A DNA stretch of 64,000 bases, from contig NZ_CP134050.1 of the NCBI RefSeq assembly GCF_031583145.1, positions 4,107,001 through 4,171,000 on the forward strand, read 5' to 3'. Below the pieces are notes generated by a model. That model saw nothing but the letters and a program-made list of their open reading frames with translations. It was not told the DNA's origin and searched no databases. Positions 23,463 to 32,277 of this stretch are shown here, one piece after another (positions within the stretch are counted from its first letter, which is position 1; each line of letters starts with the position of its first letter). This DNA comes from Brevibacillus brevis. Lineage in GTDB: Bacteria; Bacillota; Bacilli; Brevibacillales; Brevibacillaceae. Both the position numbers and the translations under genes were made by a program.

Positions 23463-25717
23463 CTCCGCGCCTCTTGTGGGTAGACGGAGAATTCCTCAAC
23501 CTCAATCCCGTTGGAATTTTCCTTTCCGTTGCTGTTGTACCAGGGAACAAGTTCATCGAAGTACCATTCGTGTTCCAGCCAATCCCATCCCGGCCGAATG
23601 TTGTGGGGATATGGATTGTTTGGATCGACCCGTCGATAGATATAATCATCATGGGGGCTTCCTTGAATGTTATATGCTTGGTCAATACATGTGGCGAGAC
23701 GCGGAGAAACAGGTGTTACCGTCGTATTGCCCTTAATATCCGTATGAGTGATGAAGGTTACTCCTGCCCCTTCGCCCTTCACCGCAAAAGGATACGTTCC
23801 ATCCTTTTGATAAAAGCTGGTGTAATACTTGTTTTGCCCATCCACGTACTGACTTTCATCGACTTCCAATGGATCAAGCGTGTGAAGGTACTCGATGGCC
23901 TCTATGTCCTTCTGTCCCCGTTCAATCTTGGCCCGTGGAAATTGCCAGATGTTTTCTGATACCGGCGGAGCGTGCTTAGGCACCAACTCAACTGACGGCA
24001 GGACAATAGTATCTCCTTGGTACTCCTCTGTATCGAACTCCGCTATGATCTTGGAAAAATCATGGTTCGATCCATTGTGGGGATTGGAGTTGTGGTACTC
24101 CGTATTCAGCTTGTAGGCAAAACCCATCCCTGCTTTCACGGTTGCCGTTTGATACTCCGGTGTAACGACGATGGATTCATAATACTTTCCTGTGCAAATG
24201 CTGCAGCCAGTGGGTGTACAATTGCAATAGTACTCATAGGTGCCCGAAACCGCTGTCGTCTGGACCTTTGCCCCGCGACAAGCTGCCCCGACCACCTCTT
24301 CGGGCAGCAAAACAACACTCGCAGATTTGATATTGTCCGCGTACGTAATCTCGTCAAATTTCCGCGGCTGAGGATGAATCTCGGCTTCCAATTTGTATGT
24401 CATCCTTTCCAATTTCCCGGTTACAGGCCTCTTCCACTCGAAAGGAACCTCCCGCTCTTCACCCGGATTCAGATGAACGGATTGCCGGCCCACCTCCTTA
24501 CCATCGAAACGCAGAACGAGATCGACCGCTTCGGGCATGACACTATCTGGAATATTCCCTACCTGTACGACTGTCGTAACGTTGTCTCCCTGACGATATA
24601 CCCCACCTTTGACTGATTTGACGTACAGATTCAAGTTCTTCGTCAAATCAAGCGTGGTGACTTCCAAGTTGTTATGGAATCCATACAACTCAACCGGAGG
24701 AGCATTTTCATGTGGATTGAGCCGGGCATATACGGTATTTTGTAGTGGAAACGTTGCCGAAATCAATTTTTCTTCCCCAACCCCAAGCGAGATATTCGAG
24801 ATCTCGCCCAATTTTGTTGCTTCTGCCCCCAAACCGTACTCCATGGATGTGACCAACGTTTGGGTACGTCCCGGCAAATCCTTTTGCTTCACAGGAAATT
24901 CGACTGTGATTCCAGTGGCTGTCTTACCGGTCAATATACCTTCCCCGATTTCTAAGTCTGGGAAGTCAAACTGAACGAGCGTGTTCGCGTGATTATCCCC
25001 GTAATCTTTTTCCAACGGATTGTGATCGGGATTCACCTCGAATTCCATCGCTCTTTCCTTTTTCCCCTGCATGTCAAACGTGATGGAAAACGATATGGCT
25101 TGGCGCCCCAGGTTCTCATACCTCCCCGGCAAGGTTACTTCCTTGACTTCCTGCCATTGTTGATCCCCCTCCCATTTCCATGCTACCTGCGTTGTTTTCG
25201 GACTTGGTGATTGATTTTCTACGGTGACCGAGACATCTCTTGTCTCCTTATCTCGTTTGATCAGGATCGGATTGGGACTCACCTCAAGCAGTTTCAAGTT
25301 TGTGTCGCTGCCTACAATAACCGTAACCGTATATGGTTGCGCCACATTCCCTTCTTCGTCTTTCGCATGAAGCGTGACCTCATACGTTCCCTTTTGAAGT
25401 GCAAAGGTTCCGGAGTTTGTCTTTTCTTCAAGCCATTGTTCTTCAAATACTGTTGTCAGTTGATTGGTTTCAGTGTTCCGGTACTCCAGGGAGACTAACG
25501 CCTTCTTGTTCGCCGAAAAGCTTTCCAACAAAATCGAATAACTCACTTCTCCAACGTCCGCGTATACGGTCGGAGCATTTTGTCCATTGATCGTCAGCGA
25601 ATAGATCACAGGAGGCTTGCTCGTTGAAAATCCGGACGCGGGAAGAACCGTGACCATCAGGAACGCAATCACGATCAAAGGGAGCAAGGTTTTTTGTCTG
25701 TTCCTCAAGTATCCCAC
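23459..25717 (-). CDS. Large secreted CARDB-like surface protein
   Basis: A 752-residue exported protein with a signal peptide (LLPLIVIAFLMVTVLPASG). Several beta-sandwich repeats of CARDB/Ig type follow (VSVTVENQSPSPKTTQVAW; TVVQVGNIPDSVMPEAVDL). A Cys-rich knot, YYCNCTPTGCSICTG, lies near residue 500. There is no sorting motif or membrane anchor at the C-terminus. Position in the Tad operon suggests an adhesin or pilus-associated protein. The real start may be TTG at 25708, where GAGGTGG is better spaced. Confidence 0.7.
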   Translation of the reverse strand: MGYLRNRQKTLLPLIVIAFLMVTVLPASGFSTSKPPVIYSLTINGQNAPTVYADVGEVSYSILLESFSANKKALVSLEYRNTETNQLTTVFEEQWLEEKTNSGTFALQKGTYEVTLHAKDEEGNVAQPYTVTVIVGSDTNLKLLEVSPNPILIKRDKETRDVSVTVENQSPSPKTTQVAWKWEGDQQWQEVKEVTLPGRYENLGRQAISFSITFDMQGKKERAMEFEVNPDHNPLEKDYGDNHANTLVQFDFPDLEIGEGILTGKTATGITVEFPVKQKDLPGRTQTLVTSMEYGLGAEATKLGEISNISLGVGEEKLISATFPLQNTVYARLNPHENAPPVELYGFHNNLEVTTLDLTKNLNLYVKSVKGGVYRQGDNVTTVVQVGNIPDSVMPEAVDLVLRFDGKEVGRQSVHLNPGEEREVPFEWKRPVTGKLERMTYKLEAEIHPQPRKFDEITYADNIKSASVVLLPEEVVGAACRGAKVQTTAVSGTYEYYCNCTPTGCSICTGKYYESIVVTPEYQTATVKAGMGFAYKLNTEYHNSNPHNGSNHDFSKIIAEFDTEEYQGDTIVLPSVELVPKHAPPVSENIWQFPRAKIERGQKDIEAIEYLHTLDPLEVDESQYVDGQNKYYTSFYQKDGTYPFAVKGEGAGVTFITHTDIKGNTTVTPVSPRLATCIDQAYNIQGSPHDDYIYRRVDPNNPYPHNIRPGWDWLEHEWYFDELVPWYNSNGKENSNGIEVEEFSVYPQEARR

Positions 25718-25720
25718 CTC

Positions 25721-27154
25721 TCACTTCTTGAAATTAACAATCGCTTGAATGGCTCCCCTTACCTGGTCTGGATACGTATAACTGGCCGGCATTCCATCCC
25801 TAGTTGCTGTAGCCTTAGCCCAAAAGCCGCTGTCAACCAATGGGGACGGGAATTGGATGGAATATTCCCCCTTGTACTTCTTAGTGGGAAGTACGATCTC
25901 CACCGATTGGCCTTTGTTCACAACATACCGTTTTAAGACCTTTTCTCCTTTTGTCTCAATGAGATAGGCCACCAATGGCTTCGTATCTTTTGAGTGGTTT
26001 TCCAGGATGACCCCATTTTTGCTCTTCCCGATCTTGAATTCCCATCGGTTCAGAAAGATGCTGGTATGAATGTCCGACACCCGAATCGGTTGATTCAGTT
26101 TGTCACCAATGCCGTTGTTTTTGTTAACAGATTCAAGTACGGAACAAACCGCGGAATTATACTGCATCCCCCATACGAGCGGCCCTCCGTATTTGATGGT
26201 CGATCCATCTGACACATCCGGGAAGTAAATTCTCTGCGTCGTATCCCTCATCTTCACAAGAACGGGTTGGCAGCCTTGTGTAATTCCATTTTGAATGACA
26301 ATCGTTTTGGAAGCGGTTCTCCCAAACTTGTCACTGACCGTGAGTGTGACTTGATTTTGACCCTGTTTTAGACCAGGCAGTTCCGATAAGGGGACATTTC
26401 CCTCATAAGTCACCGTGTAATTGCTGACCGGCGTATTTTTCGAAAAGAGCTGCTTGGTAGCCGTTCCATTAACGGTGACAACCCCGGTGATTGCCGTATC
26501 AAAAATCGAGTGAGCCAACGCTTTGATGTGCAGACTTCCATTCGAGTTTTGTTCCAGGATCGGGATTGATGGCCAAGGTGTCGTCAAATATGTGGTAAGG
26601 AACAGGGGCCCCGTAATACCGTCCCCTTCGGCCCTTTTCATATCTGGTGCGCCGCCGCCAGAAAGGTAAAAAACAGCCCCTATGTTTACATAGGGGGTTT
26701 GTTGGACGAGGTATGTTTTTACTATTGGGTGGGGAGATGCCTTACTGATTTGTTCCCAAACCCATTGTGAATTTCCATTTGCCTTTGCTGATAGGTCTTT
26801 GATGAGTTCTTCTTCAAGAGGAATCAAGTGATACCCCGATTTGTCCTTGAATATGTCCTTGGGTTCGACACCAGGTAAAGGTTGGATATCGAACTGGACT
26901 GTCTTCAGGTTTCCACTCGATGGGCTTTTTACCCCAGTTATCGCGTTTTGCGTGTTAAGATCATGACGATAAACAATTGATGGGCGAGTTTGGATTCCAG
27001 ACAGACCAGAATACGAAAGGTCTCCTTTAAGGGGGATGTTTTTGGTTCCATACACATAGTCGCCATAAGGATAGGTTGCGGCTGCCAAAACCATTGTTGT
27101 TAATCCCAAATACAAGGCAAGTGTAAAGCCTAGAACTTTTTTACATAACTTCAT
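25721..27154 (-). CDS. Secreted protein of the Tad block, unknown family
   Basis: A 477-residue exported protein with a clear signal peptide (LGFTLALYLGLTTMVLAAA). The mature part is beta-rich and includes an Ig-like section (QVTLTVSDKFGRTASKTIVI) and a C-terminal beta domain (GEYSIQFPSPLVDSGFW). No anchor. Start overlaps the previous stop as TAATG. Probably an extracellular partner of the neighbouring surface protein; function unknown. Confidence 0.65.
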   Translation of the reverse strand: MKLCKKVLGFTLALYLGLTTMVLAAATYPYGDYVYGTKNIPLKGDLSYSGLSGIQTRPSIVYRHDLNTQNAITGVKSPSSGNLKTVQFDIQPLPGVEPKDIFKDKSGYHLIPLEEELIKDLSAKANGNSQWVWEQISKASPHPIVKTYLVQQTPYVNIGAVFYLSGGGAPDMKRAEGDGITGPLFLTTYLTTPWPSIPILEQNSNGSLHIKALAHSIFDTAITGVVTVNGTATKQLFSKNTPVSNYTVTYEGNVPLSELPGLKQGQNQVTLTVSDKFGRTASKTIVIQNGITQGCQPVLVKMRDTTQRIYFPDVSDGSTIKYGGPLVWGMQYNSAVCSVLESVNKNNGIGDKLNQPIRVSDIHTSIFLNRWEFKIGKSKNGVILENHSKDTKPLVAYLIETKGEKVLKRYVVNKGQSVEIVLPTKKYKGEYSIQFPSPLVDSGFWAKATATRDGMPASYTYPDQVRGAIQAIVNFKK

Positions 27155-28065
27155 TATCTTTTATTCCCCCATTCAACTTCCATTTCGGGAAGTTTAACAT
27201 AAACCTCGTTCTTACCTTCGTTACCTTGATAGATCACAAAGCTAAGCGTTCCCCTGCCGACGGGAATGGAAAACGCCTGACCTTCTTTGGTGCCTGTTAG
27301 ATCTTTAGTCATTGTTTTATCAACCTTGTCGGTATAGAGAAGCCCCATCAAATAACCTTCCGGCAGATCGGGAACAACACCGGATATTTTTCCGTTTTCG
27401 TATTTCAAACTTGCAACGAAAGCATCAATAGCAGGCTCTGTTTCTGGATGTTTGGGCAGTAGCATATTAGGATAAGACGGAGCGACAACCGTAAACTGCC
27501 CATCCACACCAACTTTCGATCCTACACCTGAAGTTGACGTGTTTCCACTTCCCGGATTGGTTGTTCCTGGTTGGCCGGCGCCCGGTGTTGTTGTACCCGA
27601 AGTTCCAGTCCCATCAGGCAGGTTTGTGGTTATCAGTACAAGTCGTTCAGTTGCCAACCAGTCTACTTTTGCGCCGTAGGCTTCACTGACAAAGCGCAAC
27701 GGGACGAACGTACGATTGTTTTGCAGCGTCGCTGCTGCATCAAATGTGATCTGTTTGCCCGCTACAATTGCTTTCTTTTCCCCAATTTTAAGCGAGATTT
27801 GCTTACTATCTTTGGTCATAGTAACCGTTTGTTTCGCGCCATCCCACTCGACTGAGGCGCCCAGTTTTTCACTAACAAATCGAATCGGGATCATTGTCCG
27901 ACTGGTAGACGGATCGATGAAAGGCTTTGCATCTGGGAACTGGACAGAGACATTGTCGACTTTTACCTGGATGTCCTTACTGTCCGCCAAAACAGCGACC
28001 GGTTTGATGGCAGCGATCATAAGAGCTGCTCCAATGAGATACTGAGCAAATCGATTCTTTTTCAT
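27154..28065 (-). CDS. Copper-amine-oxidase N-terminal (stalk) domain protein
   Basis: A 303-residue secreted protein. After the signal peptide come the paired beta motifs of the stalk domain: RTMIPIRFVSEKLGASVEW and RTFVPLRFVSEAYGAKVDW, near residues 57 and 118. A Gly/Thr-rich linker (GTGTSGTTTPGAGQPG) leads to a C-terminal beta domain. The stalk domain binds the cell wall in Paenibacillus-like bacteria, so it may anchor the surface proteins that follow. First gene of the Tad block, with TGAGGTG before the ATG. Confidence 0.85.
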   Translation of the reverse strand: MKKNRFAQYLIGAALMIAAIKPVAVLADSKDIQVKVDNVSVQFPDAKPFIDPSTSRTMIPIRFVSEKLGASVEWDGAKQTVTMTKDSKQISLKIGEKKAIVAGKQITFDAAATLQNNRTFVPLRFVSEAYGAKVDWLATERLVLITTNLPDGTGTSGTTTPGAGQPGTTNPGSGNTSTSGVGSKVGVDGQFTVVAPSYPNMLLPKHPETEPAIDAFVASLKYENGKISGVVPDLPEGYLMGLLYTDKVDKTMTKDLTGTKEGQAFSIPVGRGTLSFVIYQGNEGKNEVYVKLPEMEVEWGNKR

Positions 28066-28113
28066 ACAAAATCACCTCATGAAAATTTTAATTCCCGATA
28101 TTTTCCTTTCTAA

Positions 28114-28137
28114 TTATTTCATAATCGTTCCTCCTTT
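28114..28137 (-). other. Two-codon mini-ORF with a strong ribosome site
   Basis: AAAGGAGG, seven bases, then ATG AAA TAA (28122-28114) lies in the leader of the Tad block, about 50 bases before the first real gene. It may be chance, a remnant or a translated minigene affecting expression. Confidence 0.4.
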
Positions 28138-28169
28138 GAAAGTTGTCGTAAATTGCTTCTATTTAAAAG

Positions 28170-28198
28170 CAAAAGCCCCAGTCTAGGAGACTGAGGCT
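28170..28198 (-). terminator. Minus-strand terminator beside the type I toxin
   Basis: AGCCCCAGTCT (28174-28184) pairs with AGACTGAGGCT (28188-28198) with one mismatch; TTTTGCTTTT follows on the minus strand. It would end either the defence operon transcripts or an antisense RNA to the toxin gene. Confidence 0.65.
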
Positions 28199-28213
28199 GA
28201 ATCTACCAATCCA

Positions 28214-28222
28214 TGGTATAAT
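28214..28222 (+). promoter_or_regulatory. Extended -10 promoter of the toxin gene
   Basis: TGGTATAAT is a perfect -10 hexamer with the TGn extension; the -35 is poor. Predicted start near 28229, leaving a ~64-base leader. Confidence 0.6.
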
Positions 28223-28264
28223 ATGGTTTGCACAATAGAATCGGCTCCTCAAGGGTGGTCGGCT

Positions 28265-28286
28265 CATCCCCTCATGAAAGGGGGTG
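28265..28286 (+). promoter_or_regulatory. Hairpin sequestering the toxin ribosome site
   Basis: CATCCCC (28265-28271) pairs with GGGGGTG (28280-28286), which is the ribosome-binding site of the toxin. Masking of this kind is common for type I toxins. Confidence 0.65.
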
Positions 28287-28292
28287 ATGCTG

Positions 28293-28376
28293 ATGGAGGT
28301 TTATCAAGCATTGACGCTGATGTTCATGTTCGGCATGTTCATCCTCGCTTTGCTGACCTACCTCAAAAAGAAATAG
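28293..28376 (+). CDS. Holin-like type I toxin peptide (27 residues)
   Basis: The peptide starts MEVYQALTLMFMFGMFILAL and ends LTYLKKK: an acidic N-terminus, one membrane helix and a Lys tail. This is the pattern of the putative holin-like toxin family of Bacillus and relatives (M-x-V-Y-x-A/S-L-x-x-M). Type I toxins insert in the membrane and are silenced by an antisense RNA. A promoter, a masked ribosome site and a 13-bp terminator support a real gene. The antisense RNA is expected on the minus strand; its promoter is not certain. Confidence 0.8.
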   Translation: MEVYQALTLMFMFGMFILALLTYLKKK

Positions 28377-28456
28377 ACCGCCCTTGAGCTGACAACTCGC
28401 GCGGTCTACTCCGAAATGAACTTGAGCCGCCCCCTTTTGGGGAACGTCTATTGTGC

Positions 28457-28492
28457 AAGACCGACAGCGTTGCCGCGCTGTTGGTCTTTTTT
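28457..28492 (+). terminator. Terminator of the toxin mRNA
   Basis: AAGACCGACAGCG (28457-28469) pairs with CGCTGTTGGTCTT (28476-28488), followed by TTTTTT. Thirteen pairs with one G-U. Confidence 0.88.
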
Positions 28493-28627
28493 AGTGTATA
28501 CAAATGCTGTTGTTTTTAGGATACCATAAAACGCTGGTGAATAAAAGCAGATCACCCTTGAGCTTGGCAGCATGGTGATCTACTTTCCCAGAATATGAGC
28601 CGACGCCTTTGAGGGCGGCTATTGTGT

Positions 28628-28663
28628 AAGACCGACAGCGTTGCCGCGCTGTTGGTCTTTTTT
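28628..28663 (+). terminator. Second copy of the toxin terminator
   Basis: Stem identical to the previous copy, 171 bases downstream (28628-28640 with 28647-28659) and again followed by a T-run, but no toxin ORF precedes it. Confidence 0.85.
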
Positions 28664-29130
28664 AGTGTGCACAAATGCTGTTGTTTTTAAGATACCACAA
28701 AACCCTGAAGAATAACAGTAGATCACCCTTGGGCTTGGCAACATGGTAACCTACTCCCCCACAATGTGAGCCACGCCTTGGTTATTGTTCAAGACGGGCA
28801 ACGTCCCACCGCTGTGTTGTTATTAGGATACCACAAATCACTGGAGAAAAAAAGCAGATCCCCCTTGAAGCTAATAAGCCCTCATGTAGCCAATCCTGTT
28901 ACTGAGATCTTTCCTTCTGTGGTAATCGTCTTGAGTTGCAAGTACCTGAGAATTTATAGGAGATCAAAATTTAGGCACTTACTTATTGTCAATACTTATA
29001 TTACCATATCCTGTGAATGGGAGCAAGCATTTTTCTTTCAACCCTGTTCAAAGATAAAGCCCCTGTCATTAAGTCAGGAACGTATTTGGGTTTTTGCCTT
29101 ATGAATGCAAAGAATCTCGCATAAACTGAA

Positions 29131-29505
29131 CTAAGTAAGACTAACGATAAAAAGGACAACATAATGAAATGCTTGGTCGAGTTCAAGCATTACATTACCA
29201 GTCGATGGATGATCTGGCTGCTTAATACCTTTTACATACATAGCCCACCAATAAAGAAAATCCCTTTTATCAATGACAAGGTGACTGAAAAAAACCAGAA
29301 AAATGGCTCCCCAACTAAAGTATCCAAGGAATAGATATGCTGCACCTAGAACCGTAGCGGTATAAATTGCACAATGTCGAATAAGGTAGCCCCAGTTCTC
29401 CGATTTGAGCCTAGCTTGTCCGTCTGTCTGAAACAAGTAATCGGCGATTTTATGAAAAATGTACAGGACGATAAACAGTTCTACGTTCAATTGAATAGGA
29501 ACCAC
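29131..29505 (-). CDS. DUF3307-like membrane protein at the end of the defence operon
   Basis: About 124 residues, polytopic. FHKIADYLFQTDGQARLKSEN and HLVIDKRDFLYWWA carry the His-x2-(A/V)-D-(Y/F) pattern of DUF3307 proteins, with Lys and Asp in membrane contexts. It follows the PycTM-like effector by nine bases. It could be a second membrane component of the system or unrelated cargo. The start is uncertain: GTG at 29505 lies inside the GGAGGTGG site, and TTG at 29490 is an alternative. Confidence 0.65.
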   Translation of the reverse strand: MVPIQLNVELFIVLYIFHKIADYLFQTDGQARLKSENWGYLIRHCAIYTATVLGAAYLFLGYFSWGAIFLVFFSHLVIDKRDFLYWWAMYVKGIKQPDHPSTGNVMLELDQAFHYVVLFIVSLT

Positions 29506-29514
29506 CTCCGCTTG

Positions 29515-30129
29515 TTATCTGAAAAATGTATCACAGAAACCGTATAAAAATAAAACCCCGAATACAACCAAAAATAACTTGACGGAATTTATCGCATCGT
29601 TTACTCGAGCTACTTTCACATTTCGAATAAATGATACCTTCTGTAGCTCTATGGCAAGCTCACATAAGATATCCTCTGCCTTAGTATCCTTAAGTTTTTC
29701 CATATAGTCAGCTGTAGTCATCTTTAACTTAGGAAGTGCACGATCATGAAATAAATGTTTACCTGTTATGCTGTTATCCAACTGATGAAGGTAAAATAGC
29801 CCTTTAGGTTCGTAACCCGTACAGTCAATTTGGGCTAGTGGATTTATCTTCGGTGTTATTACTTTTAATGCAATCCAAATACTTCTAACAAAGAAAAACA
29901 ACAGGAAGAAGATGCAACTGTACACAAAAAAGCGATCAAGAAAACCATCAACTGCTTTCAACCAGGGATACCAACTTTCATTTGTCCGCAATATGCTTGT
30001 TAGGACAATTCCCCAAAAAGTAATAACTGCCCCCGCTTTTCCGTCCGTGAAGCGAACGGTGTGTTGTGTATCTTCTATCGCTTTTGTCAGTAAATCAAAG
30101 CGAAACTTATGTAAATCCTTTTCTTCCAT
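29515..30129 (-). CDS. Pycsar PycTM-like transmembrane effector
   Basis: About 204 residues. An N-terminal helix leads into HTVRFTDGKAGAVITFWGI, matching the (R/F)-x-D-x-KAG-x-(I/L) signature of the two-helix PycTM/CBASS effector domain. Hydrophobic segments lie near 33-48, 66-90 and 182-198. Such effectors sense a cyclic nucleotide and damage the inner membrane, stopping phage growth. The ATG at 30129 has AGGAGG seven bases upstream, 20 bases after the JAB stop. Two genes upstream of JAB lies the class III cyclase that would supply the signal. Family call is by pattern; ligand unknown. Confidence 0.75.
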   Translation of the reverse strand: MEEKDLHKFRFDLLTKAIEDTQHTVRFTDGKAGAVITFWGIVLTSILRTNESWYPWLKAVDGFLDRFFVYSCIFFLLFFFVRSIWIALKVITPKINPLAQIDCTGYEPKGLFYLHQLDNSITGKHLFHDRALPKLKMTTADYMEKLKDTKAEDILCELAIELQKVSFIRNVKVARVNDAINSVKLFLVVFGVLFLYGFCDTFFR

Positions 30130-30148
30130 TTTAACCTCCTGCTTTCTT

Positions 30149-30597
30149 TTATAAAACAATGTAAGCTTCTTTCATTATGGTATTTTGATCGTTAATGGTA
30201 TAAGCGTTTGCCAAAAACTCGCCTTCCTCCAACTTAACTATGAAGTAAACAGGAAGATACGGTTTCGAAAATAAACGAAGTAACTGCGTCATGGTTTTTT
30301 TATCGACAAATGAGGGCTCTAAACCAAAAGGGGCTGGATGTGAATGCCATGTCCTATGACAAATAAATCCTCTCGTAATCTCTCTTGTGTATATTGCTGC
30401 AAATAATTCACTTCAAAAACAACACCCGTTTTTGTGCGAATTGCTTTTTCACCTGCGTCGGACACATCAAGAATTTTTATCCACGAAGGATTCATTCTCC
30501 CAAAAAGTAAGCCACCATTTTCTACATCCGGATAGGCTGCTGTTAATTGTTTCATTTTTTCATAGGAATTAGATTTTAAATACACTTTTCGTTCCAT
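30149..30597 (-). pseudogene. JAB/JAMM (Cap3-like) deconjugase with a one-base frameshift
   Basis: The frame from 30597 carries the JAB start (ENGGLLFGRM with the JAMM Glu at 27) and then ends early at 30316. A one-base shift near 30352, where GGACATGG replaces an expected GGAACATGG, opens the rest: WHSHPAPFGLEPSFVDKK, the full HxHP...SxxD JAMM zinc site, then MTQLLRLFSKPYLPVYFIV to a stop at 30149. The restored protein is about 149 residues, normal for Cap3-type proteases that reverse Cap2 conjugation. It is either inactivated, recoded, or a sequencing error. Confidence 0.8.
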
Positions 30598-30603
30598 CTA
30601 TAT

Positions 30604-32277
30604 TTATCTATCCCCCTTACAAGTACAGGCTGGATGACATTGTACGTAGCCGACCTTTGCTCTTGGAATGATTTCATCTGTTCCCCAATAATAGTTGACA
30701 AAGTCAAATGGAAATCGCCCATGTCTGCTGTAATAAGAAAGGATTGATACGATTTGGGTAGCTAAAAAATCCATTTTCTCCATTTGTGAGATCGTATGTG
30801 GATTCCCGCAGATATCAAATTCTATTGATGTAGCTGCCTTTATCTCTTCCAAAGCAATTTTTTGAAAGGTGGCTAGCTCTTTATCACTTTCTGTTAATGC
30901 ATAATAACAGTTAAGGCAACCTGTCACTGATGTGGTGATCACAATTTCTTGTAGGATATTATTGGGGGAAGACCATGCCCAAATAATTGGTTTTGAATGA
31001 CCGAGAAGTTTACGAAATGCAAGCTTGTCAAATGCCTGCCGATCCCCAACGGTTATAACCAGGATGTCCGATATTCCAATAACTTTTTCGTCCTCATTCA
31101 TGTAAAAAAAATTGTTACTCAAGGTTTTAGTATTTAATTCAAATGCCAAGCCCCTAGACTTTAAATGACCGAGATAAAATGGAGACAATTCATGACGACC
31201 GATGTTCTCCATGGAAAGTACGTCATGGTCACTCATCACAACTCTCCTGGTCTCTTTTTGCGAAAGAAGCCTTGCAACCTGACTTCCGAGGGAACCTACG
31301 CCAAGTAGCCCAACTGTCATATCTATCGCCATTGGTCTTTTGGGCATACTCTCCAGTTTCATTAAATGGATCTGAAAATCCTCTTTCCCTTCAATGTACT
31401 CTTTGCTGGCAAGAAAAGCCACAGCCTCATCGCGACCTTTATCTCCTCTATACATAACGATAACCGGCATATTTTGTGACTTTTCCAAAATTTTATTTAG
31501 GTCCGTGTTTTGTTGAATAGTTTTAAGAAGCTGATAGAGCGTCTTAAATAAGTAATTTCCAGGTAATCGCACAAGAAGTAACTTTGATGAGATGAATGCG
31601 TCTCCCAATTTAGCTTTCATCAAATGGGTAAACGGATGTTCTTTAGGAGACTCTGGAAAAAAGTAATATATTCGTTTTTGAAAACTAATCTCATTAATTG
31701 GATAGGAATTCCCTTCCTTTTTACCAGATGCTTCTCCTCCAGAAGTAAAAACATATGGTGTATGAAAAGCTGTCATCGAAAAAAAAGTCTTCGCCTCTTC
31801 CTTCCTTAGCTCCTGTAAAAAATAATCAGGAAGGTACATAATCGCATTGCTAAACTGAGGGATGATTCTCCAGGTTGGTAGATCTTCATCCACATTCCAA
31901 TTGTTAGTTACATTGGACTGAAGCCAGCTTAATATTCGCTCATAAATAAACTTTCCACCACGATCTGACCTAGCGCTCCAGTTATGCATGGAGCAGATAT
32001 AAAATTTGGTACTTTTAGGGTCGGATGAAAAAATAAATTCATCCAAGTGTCTCCACGTTTTTGGAACACTTTTATACAGTTCACTATCGTCATTAATGGA
32101 GATGAGCCTTACCTCTGGTTGTTTAATCGGAAAACCGGTAAGCGAAATTTCGACCTGTATATATACACCATGAACATCCCCGTCTTGTGGAACCCGACCA
32201 GACAGTGTATTTTCGTTGATAAAAGAGAAGCCGAGTTGTAATAACTCAGCTTCTGCCATTTGTCGTTGTTTATCCAT
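30604..32277 (-). CDS. E2-E1 fusion (Cap2-like) ubiquitin-transfer protein
   Basis: A 557-residue protein. The N-terminal 150 residues form an E2-like domain ending in YICSMHNWSARSDRGGKF, with a candidate catalytic Cys in ICSMHNW. The C-terminal half is an E1/ThiF adenylation domain: VGLLGVGSLGSQVARLLSQ (nucleotide loop), MSDHDVLSMENIGRHEL, then GCLNCYYAL and CHPACTC. The E2-then-E1 order is that of Cap2 in type II CBASS, which conjugates the signal synthase to a target and primes it. The ATG at 32277 overlaps the cyclase stop and has GAGAAGG upstream. The partner here is a class III cyclase instead of a cGAS-like enzyme. Confidence 0.85.
   Translation of the reverse strand: MDKQRQMAEAELLQLGFSFINENTLSGRVPQDGDVHGVYIQVEISLTGFPIKQPEVRLISINDDSELYKSVPKTWRHLDEFIFSSDPKSTKFYICSMHNWSARSDRGGKFIYERILSWLQSNVTNNWNVDEDLPTWRIIPQFSNAIMYLPDYFLQELRKEEAKTFFSMTAFHTPYVFTSGGEASGKKEGNSYPINEISFQKRIYYFFPESPKEHPFTHLMKAKLGDAFISSKLLLVRLPGNYLFKTLYQLLKTIQQNTDLNKILEKSQNMPVIVMYRGDKGRDEAVAFLASKEYIEGKEDFQIHLMKLESMPKRPMAIDMTVGLLGVGSLGSQVARLLSQKETRRVVMSDHDVLSMENIGRHELSPFYLGHLKSRGLAFELNTKTLSNNFFYMNEDEKVIGISDILVITVGDRQAFDKLAFRKLLGHSKPIIWAWSSPNNILQEIVITTSVTGCLNCYYALTESDKELATFQKIALEEIKAATSIEFDICGNPHTISQMEKMDFLATQIVSILSYYSRHGRFPFDFVNYYWGTDEIIPRAKVGYVQCHPACTCKGDR

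Larger units (their letters stand above)
28377..28883 (+). repeat. Tandem ~171-bp repeats of the toxin mRNA tail
   Basis: The 3' part of the toxin transcript is repeated: unit 1 (28377-28547), unit 2 (28548-28718), a decayed unit 3 (about 28719-28855) and the start of a fourth. Units 1 and 2 share the terminator and the block after it almost exactly; only unit 1 follows a toxin ORF. The first stem is GACCGC/GCGGTC in unit 1 and GATCAC/GTGATC in unit 2, a compensated change. Confidence 0.75.
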
